From CAZOBJ01 sp964577825 (GTDB lineage Bacteria; Planctomycetota; SZUA-567; JAFGNG01): 6,051 nt of DNA. Made by a program: the position numbers and the translations under genes. The notes under the pieces are model-generated. The model worked only from the letters and a program-made list of their open reading frames with translations, made no database searches and was not told the origin of the DNA. The stretch spans positions 1 to 6,051 of the forward strand of contig CAZOBJ010000153.1 in assembly GCA_964577825.1 (NCBI GenBank), read 5' to 3'. Shown here piece after piece: positions 1-5,255 of the stretch (within the stretch, counting starts at the first letter, position 1; each line of letters begins with the position of its first letter).

Positions 1-547
1 TCCGGGTCTGAAGCGCGGCCAGCGCCCCGGCCACGCTGCCGTCGATCTGCCGGCCCCCGACCCGCACCCGCAGCCCGGCGATGAGCGCGGGGTTCGTTCG
101 CACGGTCAGGTCCACCGGCCGGCCGCAAACCTCGGCGAGCGCCTGCTCGACTCGCCGACGTTCTTCCTCGGACAGGGGGCGGGCCGTCTGCGCGTCGGCG
201 CTGGCCACCCCCTGGGCCCGGTCGATCCGCTCGCGGAACCGCTCCGCGATGCGCCCGATCAGGCCCACCCGGCCGCGGCGGATGAGCAAGTTGAAGAACG
301 CGCCCACCTCGTCCGAGAGCGCGAGCTCCCGGTGCAGCCGACCGGCCACGCGCTTCTTGTCCTCCAGGGGAATGCGCGGGCGACTCAGGAGTGCCAACAG
401 CTCGGGCACCTGGATCTCGCCCCGGTCGGGCATCAGGATGTCCGCGAGCAGAGCCAGCTCGTCGCGCAGCCGCGCTTCCAGGTTGCGCTGTGCGGCCACC
501 GCGGTCAGGGCCTTGGCGTACCGGTCGGCGAGAATGTCTTCCTTCAC
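1..547 (-). CDS. atpH: ATP synthase F1 subunit delta (OSCP-like), 3' end cut by window
   Basis: Delta subunit, which joins the peripheral stalk (b/b') to the top of the F1 alpha3beta3 head. I translated this frame by hand: 182 residues are visible and the frame is still open at base 1. The N-terminal helical domain begins MKEDILADRYAKAL, and the C-terminal part has the family signature NPALIAGLRVRVG followed by IDGSVAGALAAL (about residues 152-178). Family members are about 180 residues long, so only a few codons should be missing. The start is GTG at 547-545, overlapping the TGA of the upstream b gene by four bases (GTGA). A Shine-Dalgarno-like AAGGAG lies inside the end of the b gene, so translation is probably coupled. 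A free delta gene is typical of F-type operons and argues against an N-ATPase. atpA should follow beyond position 1. Confidence 0.95.
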   Translation of the reverse strand, partial: MKEDILADRYAKALTAVAAQRNLEARLRDELALLADILMPDRGEIQVPELLALLSRPRIPLEDKKRVAGRLHRELALSDEVGAFFNLLIRRGRVGLIGRIAERFRERIDRAQGVASADAQTARPLSEEERRRVEQALAEVCGRPVDLTVRTNPALIAGLRVRVGGRQIDGSVAGALAALQTR

Positions 548-1422
548 GGCAGGTCGGTCTCCTTGAGGCGAGTGACGAACCGGTCCATCATGCGCTCGTG
601 CGTGCTCGCGTCCGCGGTCTCGCGCAGCCGGTCCCGGGCCTCGTGCATGATCTCGCGCACGAGCTGGACGCGCAGGCGGGCGGTCGCCTCGCGCACCTCG
701 GTGGCGATGTGCTGCTCGAGCGAGGCGCGCATGCGCTCCACGTCCTCGCGGGTCTCGCGCAGCAGGCGCTCGTGTTGCTCGGCGGCCTCGCGGGCGGCCT
801 GGTCCGAGAGGCGCTTCTCCTCGGCCTCCAGGTCGGCGCGCACGCGCTCGTGCTCGCGGCGCAGGGCCTCGGCCTCCTCGCGCGCGGCGCGGGCGCGGTC
901 GAGGTCCGCGCGCAGCCGCTGGCGGTAGTCGTCGAGCATCTGGACGACCAGGTCCCCGCCCGCCGTGTACAGGATGAGGACGAGCCCCAGGAAGTTCCAC
1001 ACGGACAGGACCCCCTGCCAGGGGATCCGGTGCCACCACCCGTCCGCGTACACGATCACGGTCTGCGGCCCGACGGCCGTGGCCGCGGCCATGCGCAGGG
1101 CGCGCGCGGAGTCGGGGCCGAGCGTGGTGCCGGCCGGGATCTCCACGGACTCGCCCCGGCGGGTGAACGCGACCTGGTCCCACACGCGCATGCCGGCGCG
1201 CGCGGCCTCCGCGGGAAGCTCGGCGGCGCCGGTCACCAGGTGCGCGGCGTAGACCAGGGCCAGGAGTACGTACAGGACCGCGTAGGCCTTCAGCAGCCGG
1301 ATGCCGCGCCGGCGCGCCGGTCCGGGCTCGGCGGGCGCCTCGGCCTCGGGCGCGACAACGGTCTCCTCGGCCGGGGCGACCGGGGCCTCGGGCTCGGGCG
1401 GGGGCCGGGCGTCATTCGCCAT
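544..1422 (-). CDS. atpF: ATP synthase Fo subunit b, with extra N-terminal helix and periplasmic domain
   Basis: Peripheral-stalk subunit of 292 residues. From the N-terminus: a Pro/Ala/Glu-rich, probably disordered tail (1-36); RRR and a membrane helix (about 43-64, AYAVLYVLLALVYAAHLV); a probable periplasmic segment (about 65-135); a second membrane helix (about 137-157) with the b-type motif VWNFLGLVLILY; then a long charged Ala/Glu/Arg heptad-rich cytoplasmic coiled coil (160-270) and a C-terminal delta-binding region. Ordinary bacterial b subunits are about 160-170 residues with one membrane helix, so the first 130 residues are an addition. The added helix plus periplasmic domain still puts the coiled coil in the cytoplasm. 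The ATG start is preceded by GGAGG eight bases upstream and overlaps the end of the preceding b-type gene by 11 bp. Which paralogue is b and which is b' cannot be settled by eye. Confidence 0.88.
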   Translation of the reverse strand: MANDARPPPEPEAPVAPAEETVVAPEAEAPAEPGPARRRGIRLLKAYAVLYVLLALVYAAHLVTGAAELPAEAARAGMRVWDQVAFTRRGESVEIPAGTTLGPDSARALRMAAATAVGPQTVIVYADGWWHRIPWQGVLSVWNFLGLVLILYTAGGDLVVQMLDDYRQRLRADLDRARAAREEAEALRREHERVRADLEAEEKRLSDQAAREAAEQHERLLRETREDVERMRASLEQHIATEVREATARLRVQLVREIMHEARDRLRETADASTHERMMDRFVTRLKETDLP

Positions 1423-2410
1423 GCGAGTTGCCTCCGGCCAGGGCCGCCCGGGCCGCCGCCTCGGCGAGCTCCGGGACCTGCGCGCGCAGGCGGTCCTGCG
1501 CGTCGCGCAGCGCGCCCTTGAGGTCGCGCTCCGCGGTCTCGCGCAGGGTCTTCAGCTCGCCGTGGGCCTTGGTCAGGATCTCGTCGGCCTCCACCATGGT
1601 CTCGTGCCGGGCCGCGCGCATCCGCTGGATGTACTCGGCCCGAAGCTCGCGCATGCACTCGGCGTGCTCGGCGGCGATGCGCTCGGACTCTTCGCGGTTC
1701 GCGCGCGCGATGCGCGTGCCCTGCTCCAGGTTCGCGTTGCGCCGGTCCACCCAGGCGGTGACCGGGTCCCAGAAGACCTCCATGAGCACCAGGGTCATGC
1801 CCACGAACACGAGGATGACCAGGAACACGGTGGCGTTGAACCCGACGACGGCGCCCGAGCCCACGACCGCGATTCGGCGGGTGTGCTCGCCCCGCGCCGC
1901 GGCCACCAGCACGTCGTCGACGAGCTCCTTGGTCACCTCCGCGCCCGCGGGATAGGCGTGCCGGCGCGTGTACTTGCGCCCGTCCGGCCAGCGGCGCTCC
2001 ACGGTCAGTGTGAGCGGCGCGCGCAGGCGCAGGTCGCGGTCTACGAACGCGAAGATCTCGCGCGGATCGCCCACCCGGATGTGCCGCTTGCCCCGGGAGA
2101 CGAGCGCGGCGTAGTCCTCGGCGGTGAGCGCCTCGTTGGGCATGACGGTGCGCTCCTCGGAGATGCGCGCGGGCGCGTAGGGCTGGAGGCGCTGTTTCTC
2201 CAGGCCGATCAGGCGCTCGTGCCGCTGGGAGGCGTACCGGGGCTTGCCCCACTGGGTGCGGGTCGCGCCGTCGAGGATGTCCACCTGGCGGTCCACGTAC
2301 CCGGGCACCTGGTACCAGGCCCGATACCGGTGGGCGAGCACCAGGTACCCGGCGAACACCACCAGGATCGCCGCCAGGGCGATGCGCCGTGTGAACCGAG
2401 ACTCAGACAC
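1412..2410 (-). CDS. ATP synthase Fo subunit b/b' paralogue with large periplasmic domain
   Basis: A second peripheral-stalk subunit of 332 residues, about twice the usual length. An N-terminal positively charged stretch (RFTRR) is followed by a membrane helix (about 9-26). Residues 27-180 then form a mixed alpha/beta-looking periplasmic domain that I do not recognise. The canonical b anchor follows at 184-212 (FNATVFLVILVFVGM...), then the typical WDPVTAWVDRRNANLEQG junction and a charged coiled coil to residue 310. The C-terminal 145 residues match the b family well; the N-terminal half is additional. Two b-type genes in tandem imply a b/b' heterodimeric stalk. The start is GTG with GGGAG upstream, 13 bp after the stop of the one-hairpin c gene. 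Its product should pack against subunit a in the membrane and bind delta through the next gene's partner. Confidence 0.87.
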   Translation of the reverse strand: MSESRFTRRIALAAILVVFAGYLVLAHRYRAWYQVPGYVDRQVDILDGATRTQWGKPRYASQRHERLIGLEKQRLQPYAPARISEERTVMPNEALTAEDYAALVSRGKRHIRVGDPREIFAFVDRDLRLRAPLTLTVERRWPDGRKYTRRHAYPAGAEVTKELVDDVLVAAARGEHTRRIAVVGSGAVVGFNATVFLVILVFVGMTLVLMEVFWDPVTAWVDRRNANLEQGTRIARANREESERIAAEHAECMRELRAEYIQRMRAARHETMVEADEILTKAHGELKTLRETAERDLKGALRDAQDRLRAQVPELAEAAARAALAGGNSHGE

Positions 2411-2414
2411 CGGC

Positions 2415-2425
2415 TCCGTCTCCCT
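2415..2425 (-). repeat. 11-bp direct repeat at ribosome binding site, copy before the b' gene
   Basis: Reads AGGGAGACGGA on the coding strand and overlaps the TAG stop of the single-hairpin c gene and the Shine-Dalgarno region of the following b-type gene. An identical copy lies at 2693-2703, so the two copies flank the c gene exactly. The shared purine-rich core is partly explained by ribosome binding. Confidence 0.4.
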
Positions 2426-2690
2426 AGCCCTTCATGAAGATGAGCACGAGCGCGATGACCAGGGAGTAGATGCCCGTGGACTCGGACACCGCCTGGCCGA
2501 TCAGCATCGTGCGGAACAGGTTCGAGTACTCCTCGGGCCGCCGGCTGATGCCCTCGCAGGCCTTGCCCGCGGCGAAGCCCTCGCCGATGCCGGGGCCGAT
2601 GGCCCCGAAGCCCATGCACATGCCCGCGCCCAAGAGCGCGGCCGCCCGTACGATCTCGCCCCCCAGGGCCCGGATCGTGTCTTCGTCCAT
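2424..2690 (-). CDS. atpE: ATP synthase Fo subunit c, single hairpin, two-carboxylate site
   Basis: Rotor-ring proteolipid of 88 residues with the usual two helices. The first helix is Gly-rich (21-46, GAGMCMGFGAIGPGIGEG), the polar loop carries SRRPE (49-53), and the second helix contains GQAVSESTGIYSLVIALVLI (65-84). The ion-binding carboxylate is Glu70, followed by Ser71, Thr72 and Tyr75, as in Na+-type c subunits of Propionigenium and Ilyobacter. The position equal to their Gln32 is Glu37, giving a two-carboxylate site as described for the Fusobacterium nucleatum ring. Na+ as coupling ion is plausible but not proven. ATG start with AAGGGAG seven bases upstream. It lies 72 bp downstream of the three-hairpin c gene, and the two products may share one ring. 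Confidence 0.95.
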   Translation of the reverse strand: MDEDTIRALGGEIVRAAALLGAGMCMGFGAIGPGIGEGFAAGKACEGISRRPEEYSNLFRTMLIGQAVSESTGIYSLVIALVLIFMKG

Positions 2691-2692
2691 GG

Positions 2693-2703
2693 TCCGTCTC
2701 CCT
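2693..2703 (-). repeat. 11-bp direct repeat at ribosome binding site, copy before single-hairpin c
   Basis: Second identical copy of AGGGAGACGGA, containing the Shine-Dalgarno sequence of the 88-residue c gene. A looser variant (AAGGAGACCGA) precedes the delta gene inside the end of the b gene. This may be a favoured translation leader, or a trace of gene duplication or recombination around the c gene. Confidence 0.4.
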
Positions 2704-2716
2704 TCGTGTCCGCCTT

Positions 2717-2731
2717 GCGCGCGGCGCGCGC
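2717..2731 (-). promoter_or_regulatory. GC-only inverted repeat between the two subunit c genes
   Basis: A 15-base perfect inverted repeat (seven bases each side of one central base) made only of G and C lies in the 72-bp spacer between the triple-hairpin and single-hairpin c genes. It is 27 bases before the second start codon. It should form a compact RNA hairpin. No U-run follows, so it is not an intrinsic terminator. It may affect mRNA processing, stability or the relative output of the two c genes; this is inference, and GC-rich DNA makes such repeats common. Confidence 0.35.
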
Positions 2732-2762
2732 CGGGGCATGCCGCCCGCGGCCCGTGCGCCGC

Positions 2763-3506
2763 CTACCGGAACATCAACAAGAGCGCCATCACGAACGCGT
2801 AGATCGTGGTGGACTCGGCCACCGCCGCGCCCACGAAGAACGTGTTGCGGATGATCGTGTCCCCGTGCACCGGGTTGTCCGAGAGCGCGCGGCAGAACTT
2901 GCCGCCCACGAACCCGATGCCCACCGCCGGCCCGATGGCGCCCGCGCCCATGCACAGCCCCGTGGCCATGAGGCGCGCGACCTCGGTGATCGACTCCGGC
3001 AGGGCGTTGGCCGGATACGTGCCGAAGAGCAGGATCAGCCCCACCACCAGGGCCAGGATGTTGGGCGTCTGGCTCCAGGCCTGGCCCACGAGCATGTAGA
3101 TCATGATCTTGGCCGACCGCTGGGGCGTGCGCGCCGAGGCCTCCACGGCCTGCGAGCCCACCAGCCCGCATCCGAACCCGCTGCCGATCGACCCCAGCCC
3201 CAGGCACAGCCCCGTGGCCAGGAACGCGGCCGCCTGGGGCCAGGAGTCCGGGGCCGACAGCCCGCGCGGGTCGGCCATCTTGATGAGCAGCACCAGCGCC
3301 ACCACCAGGGCGAAGATGGACGGGGTGCTCGCGCCCGCCTGGCCGATCAGCATCAGGCGGAACGTAGCCGGGCTCACCTGCGGCTGGCGCACCCAGCCGC
3401 GCAGCGCGCCCGTGGCCACGTACCCGATGCCCGCGCCGTTGGACAGGCTCCCGAGGCCCATGCACAGGCCCGAGCCCAAGAGCGCTGCCACCACCGCGAC
3501 GTCCAT
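2763..3506 (-). CDS. Triple-hairpin ATP synthase subunit c with one ion-binding carboxylate
   Basis: A 247-residue rotor proteolipid made of three fused c-type hairpins (about 4-76, 90-162, 174-246), with six predicted membrane helices. Each repeat starts with a Gly-rich helix containing G-x-C-x-G (Cys15, Cys101, Cys185), has a polar loop (RQP 40-42, RTP 126-128, DNP 210-212) and ends in a conserved second helix. Aligned with the neighbouring 88-residue c, the essential Glu is Ser60 in hairpin 1 and Gln146 in hairpin 2, and is kept only in hairpin 3 (Glu231 in VAESTTIY). The helix-1 partner position is Ile27, Cys113 and Ile197. Fused hairpins with lost sites are known in V-type ATPases and in the Acetobacterium woodii c1 subunit (two hairpins, one site). 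ATG start, with AAGGAG five bases upstream and 18 bp after the atpB stop. The reading frame is intact, so this is not decay. Likely effect: fewer ions per turn. Confidence 0.93.
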   Translation of the reverse strand: MDVAVVAALLGSGLCMGLGSLSNGAGIGYVATGALRGWVRQPQVSPATFRLMLIGQAGASTPSIFALVVALVLLIKMADPRGLSAPDSWPQAAAFLATGLCLGLGSIGSGFGCGLVGSQAVEASARTPQRSAKIMIYMLVGQAWSQTPNILALVVGLILLFGTYPANALPESITEVARLMATGLCMGAGAIGPAVGIGFVGGKFCRALSDNPVHGDTIIRNTFFVGAAVAESTTIYAFVMALLLMFR

Positions 3507-3524
3507 GCGTGCTCCTTGGTCCGG

Positions 3525-4484
3525 CTAGGCGCCGGAGGCGCCGGCCTCCTCGGTCGGGGGTCGGGGGGCCGTGTCCTCTTCCTCGGCCACGCCCAGCGAG
3601 ATGTAGGTGAGCGCCAGCATGGTGAACACGAACGCCTGGATCGTGCCCACGAACACGCCGAAGAACCCCAACAGCCCCACGGGCACCACCAGGTGCATGA
3701 GCAGCCCGCTAACCACCACGATGATCACCACCCCGCCGAAGATGTTGCCGAACAGACGAAAGCTGATGGACACGAGCTCCGCGATCTTGCCCACGACGTT
3801 CAGGGGCAGCATGATCACGCCCATGATGCCGCCGGGCTCGAAGTAGCTCTTCAGGTACCCGCGCACCCCGTGCTTGCGGATGTGCGCGCCGTGGCCTACG
3901 CCGAGCACGAACAGGAGCGCCATGGCCAGGGGCACGTTGTAGTCCGCGGTGGGCTCCTCGAACGCGGGCAGGTACACGCCCGGGTCGTGGCGGCCGTTGT
4001 TGTTCACGTCGGCCTCGGGGTCGAACTCGCCGGGATCGAAAAACCCGTTGTGGTTGTAGTCATGGTACGCCTCGCCGCCCACAAAGGCGTGCGGGACGGG
4101 GATCATGCCGATCATGTTGCTCACCCACAGGAACAGGAACAGGCTGCCGATCCAGGGCAGGTACTTGCGCCAGGACTGCGGACCGATGCTCTGGCGCACC
4201 AGGCCGTCGAACGCGGTGAACACCATCTCGAACAGGGCCTGGGCCCGGCCGGGCACCTCGCGCAGCCGGCGCGCGCACAGCCAGGCGCACGCGCACACGA
4301 GCACCGCGACCACGAAGCTCATGAGCACGGTGTTGTGGTTGAACTCGAGCAGGCTGCCGAACACCCGGATCTGCACGGGCAGCTCGCGTTCGATGCCCTC
4401 CTGGGCCCCGCGGGCGAGCCCGCTCGCGGCGGCGGCGGCGGCGAGCGCTGCTGCCCCTCGGCCCAAGTGCCTGCGCGGACTCAT
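3525..4484 (-). CDS. atpB: ATP synthase Fo subunit a, with periplasmic Ca2+-loop insert
   Basis: Stator channel subunit of 319 residues. The N-terminus looks like a signal sequence (RRHLGRG then an Ala-rich stretch, 1-28). Helix 1 is at about 51-72, helix 2 at 107-130 (ending NMIGMIP), helix 3 from about 184, and the last two helices at about 219-262 and 265-298. The essential arginine is Arg243 in SFRLFGNIFGG, and Gln283 in GTIQAFVF matches E. coli Gln252. Between NMIGMIP and the conserved PTADYNVPLAMAL lies an insert (about 134-178) with EF-hand-like loops; by homology with E. coli topology this loop is periplasmic. Positions equal to E. coli Glu219 and His245 are Val252 and Gly276. The ATG start overlaps the atpI stop as ATGA. 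The same frame is open further upstream, but that part is out-of-frame atpI/atpZ sequence. Confidence 0.96.
   Translation of the reverse strand: MSPRRHLGRGAAALAAAAAASGLARGAQEGIERELPVQIRVFGSLLEFNHNTVLMSFVVAVLVCACAWLCARRLREVPGRAQALFEMVFTAFDGLVRQSIGPQSWRKYLPWIGSLFLFLWVSNMIGMIPVPHAFVGGEAYHDYNHNGFFDPGEFDPEADVNNNGRHDPGVYLPAFEEPTADYNVPLAMALLFVLGVGHGAHIRKHGVRGYLKSYFEPGGIMGVIMLPLNVVGKIAELVSISFRLFGNIFGGVVIIVVVSGLLMHLVVPVGLLGFFGVFVGTIQAFVFTMLALTYISLGVAEEEDTAPRPPTEEAGASGA
3975..4061 (-). other. Two EF-hand/dockerin-like Ca2+-binding loops within subunit a
   Basis: Encodes residues 142-170 of subunit a. Loop 1 is DYNHNGFFDPGE: D142, N144, N146, G147, D150 and E153 fill EF-hand positions 1, 3, 5, 6, 9 and 12. 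Loop 2 is DVNNNGRHDPGV: D159, N161, N163, G164 and D167 fit positions 1, 3, 5, 6 and 9, but Val170 stands at position 12. The loops sit in an insert absent from ordinary subunit a, on the predicted periplasmic face near the ion entry side. Ca2+ binding is inferred from the pattern. Confidence 0.7.
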
Positions 4485-4897
4485 GCGTCGCTCCCACCGG
4501 GTGCGCCCTCGCCCTGACCGGGCGCGTCCGCGAGCGCGTGCGGGCGCAGCCATCCGTCCGCGCGCAGCACCACGCGTTCGAGCAGGACTCCGGCCAGGGC
4601 GGCGTACGGGTTGAAAGGCGCGAACAGGATCGCGGCCACCACGGGCGCGGCCACCCAGGCGTACGCGGTCAGGGACGCGCGCAGGCTGGCCCGGCCCCAC
4701 TGCTCGGGCGGGAGCTCCGGAAGCCGGGCCACCGTGAGCGCTCGCGTGCGGAACACGACAAGCCCCGCGGCCGCGCCCAGGGCCCAGCCGAACGCCGCCT
4801 CGGACGAGTGCAGCGCGTAGAGCGCAGCGAACCCGATGGCGCTCAGGGCCAGGATCACGCACAGGATCTGGCGCTGGTAGCGCAGAAATCGGTCCAC
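4481..4897 (-). CDS. atpI: ATP synthase subunit I (AtpI-like), four-helix membrane protein
   Basis: A 138-residue membrane protein with four predicted helices (about 9-29, 32-50, 75-93, 96-113) and a Gly/Pro/Ala-rich cytoplasmic tail. Size, topology, the C-terminal pattern NPYAALAGVLLERVVL and its place just before atpB identify it as AtpI. In other bacteria AtpI helps assemble the c ring, and together with AtpZ it has been linked to Mg2+/Ca2+ uptake in alkaliphilic Bacillus. The start is GTG; its Shine-Dalgarno (GAGGGGGG) overlaps the TGA of atpZ nine bases before, so the two are likely coupled. Its own TGA overlaps the atpB start by four bases. The AtpI family diverges fast, so the call rests on topology and context as much as on residues. 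Confidence 0.82.
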   Translation of the reverse strand: MDRFLRYQRQILCVILALSAIGFAALYALHSSEAAFGWALGAAAGLVVFRTRALTVARLPELPPEQWGRASLRASLTAYAWVAAPVVAAILFAPFNPYAALAGVLLERVVLRADGWLRPHALADAPGQGEGAPGGSDA

Positions 4898-4906
4898 GGT
4901 CCCCCC

Positions 4907-5185
4907 TCACGTGTCCGCGCGCTCGTCGGGCCCGCGCGTTCGGGCCTCGCGGTCCAGGTGGCGGGCCAGGCGCCGGTACACCCACAGGAAGGCGAGCGCC
5001 ACGCCCAGGACCACCCCGCCGACGATCGGCAGGGCGCCCAACTGAAACCGTTTGCTCAGCCACAGGCCGGCCAGGAAGAAGAGCGTGATCGTCCCGACCA
5101 CGGTCAGCCCGAGACTGCCCACGAGCCGCAAGGCGTCAAGCACGCCCTGGCGTTCGAGATCGGGCTCCTCGTGCTCCGGGCTCAC
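4907..5185 (-). CDS. atpZ: AtpZ/AtpI-type two-helix accessory protein of ATP synthase
   Basis: A 92-residue protein with an acidic N-terminus (1-13), two membrane helices (about 20-43 and 49-70) and a charged C-terminus. The segment GLWLSKRFQLGALPIVGG between and into helix 2 matches the AtpZ pattern (G-x-W-L-x-x-x-F, then a Pro and a Gly-rich helix), though the usual acidic residue after WL is Ser here. It is the first gene of the operon, as atpZ is in many bacteria. Role by family: accessory, not part of the catalytic core; assembly or divalent-cation handling has been proposed. The start is GTG with AGGGGAG eight bases upstream. The predicted transcription start is only about 36 bases away. 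Confidence 0.8.
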   Translation of the reverse strand: MSPEHEEPDLERQGVLDALRLVGSLGLTVVGTITLFFLAGLWLSKRFQLGALPIVGGVVLGVALAFLWVYRRLARHLDREARTRGPDERADT

Positions 5186-5227
5186 GCGCGCTTCTCCCCT
5201 GTGCGCGCAACGCGCCTCTCCCCTCGT

Positions 5228-5255
5228 ATGATAGAAAGGGCGCGGGGCTTGTCAA
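5228..5255 (-). promoter_or_regulatory. Sigma-70-type promoter of the atp operon
   Basis: On the minus strand a perfect -35 TTGACA (5255-5250) is followed by 16 bases and a -10 TATCAT (5233-5228, five of six consensus bases). Transcription would start near 5221, giving a leader of about 36 bases before the atpZ GTG. The region from 5228 to 5270 is the only clearly AT-enriched stretch in the window, and AT-rich sequence also lies just upstream of the -35 (TTGATTTTC). The remaining gap (5271-5350) to the TPR stop holds only small GC-rich palindromes and no U-run terminator that I can see. Confidence 0.75.

Noticed and set aside
391..1521. Plus-strand open frame antisense to the b genes
   Set aside because: Composition is Arg/Gly/Ala-rich without recognisable domains; the minus-strand b and b' frames show clear family motifs.
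2763..3506. Idea that the triple-hairpin c is a misassembly or pseudogene of tandem atpE copies
   Set aside because: The three repeats differ strongly in sequence, the linkers are distinct, the frame is intact and the lost carboxylates are replaced in otherwise well-conserved helices.
2244..4517. Long plus-strand open frame (757 codons, His/Gln/Arg-rich)
   Set aside because: It is antisense to atpB, both c genes and part of b'. Its low-complexity composition is what GC-rich coding DNA gives on the other strand, and it shows no domain or ribosome binding site.
4485..5063. Upstream extension of the atpB frame (193 more codons)
   Set aside because: This part is the out-of-frame shadow of atpI and atpZ. 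The ATG at 4484 overlaps the atpI stop as ATGA and begins a plausible signal-like N-terminus.
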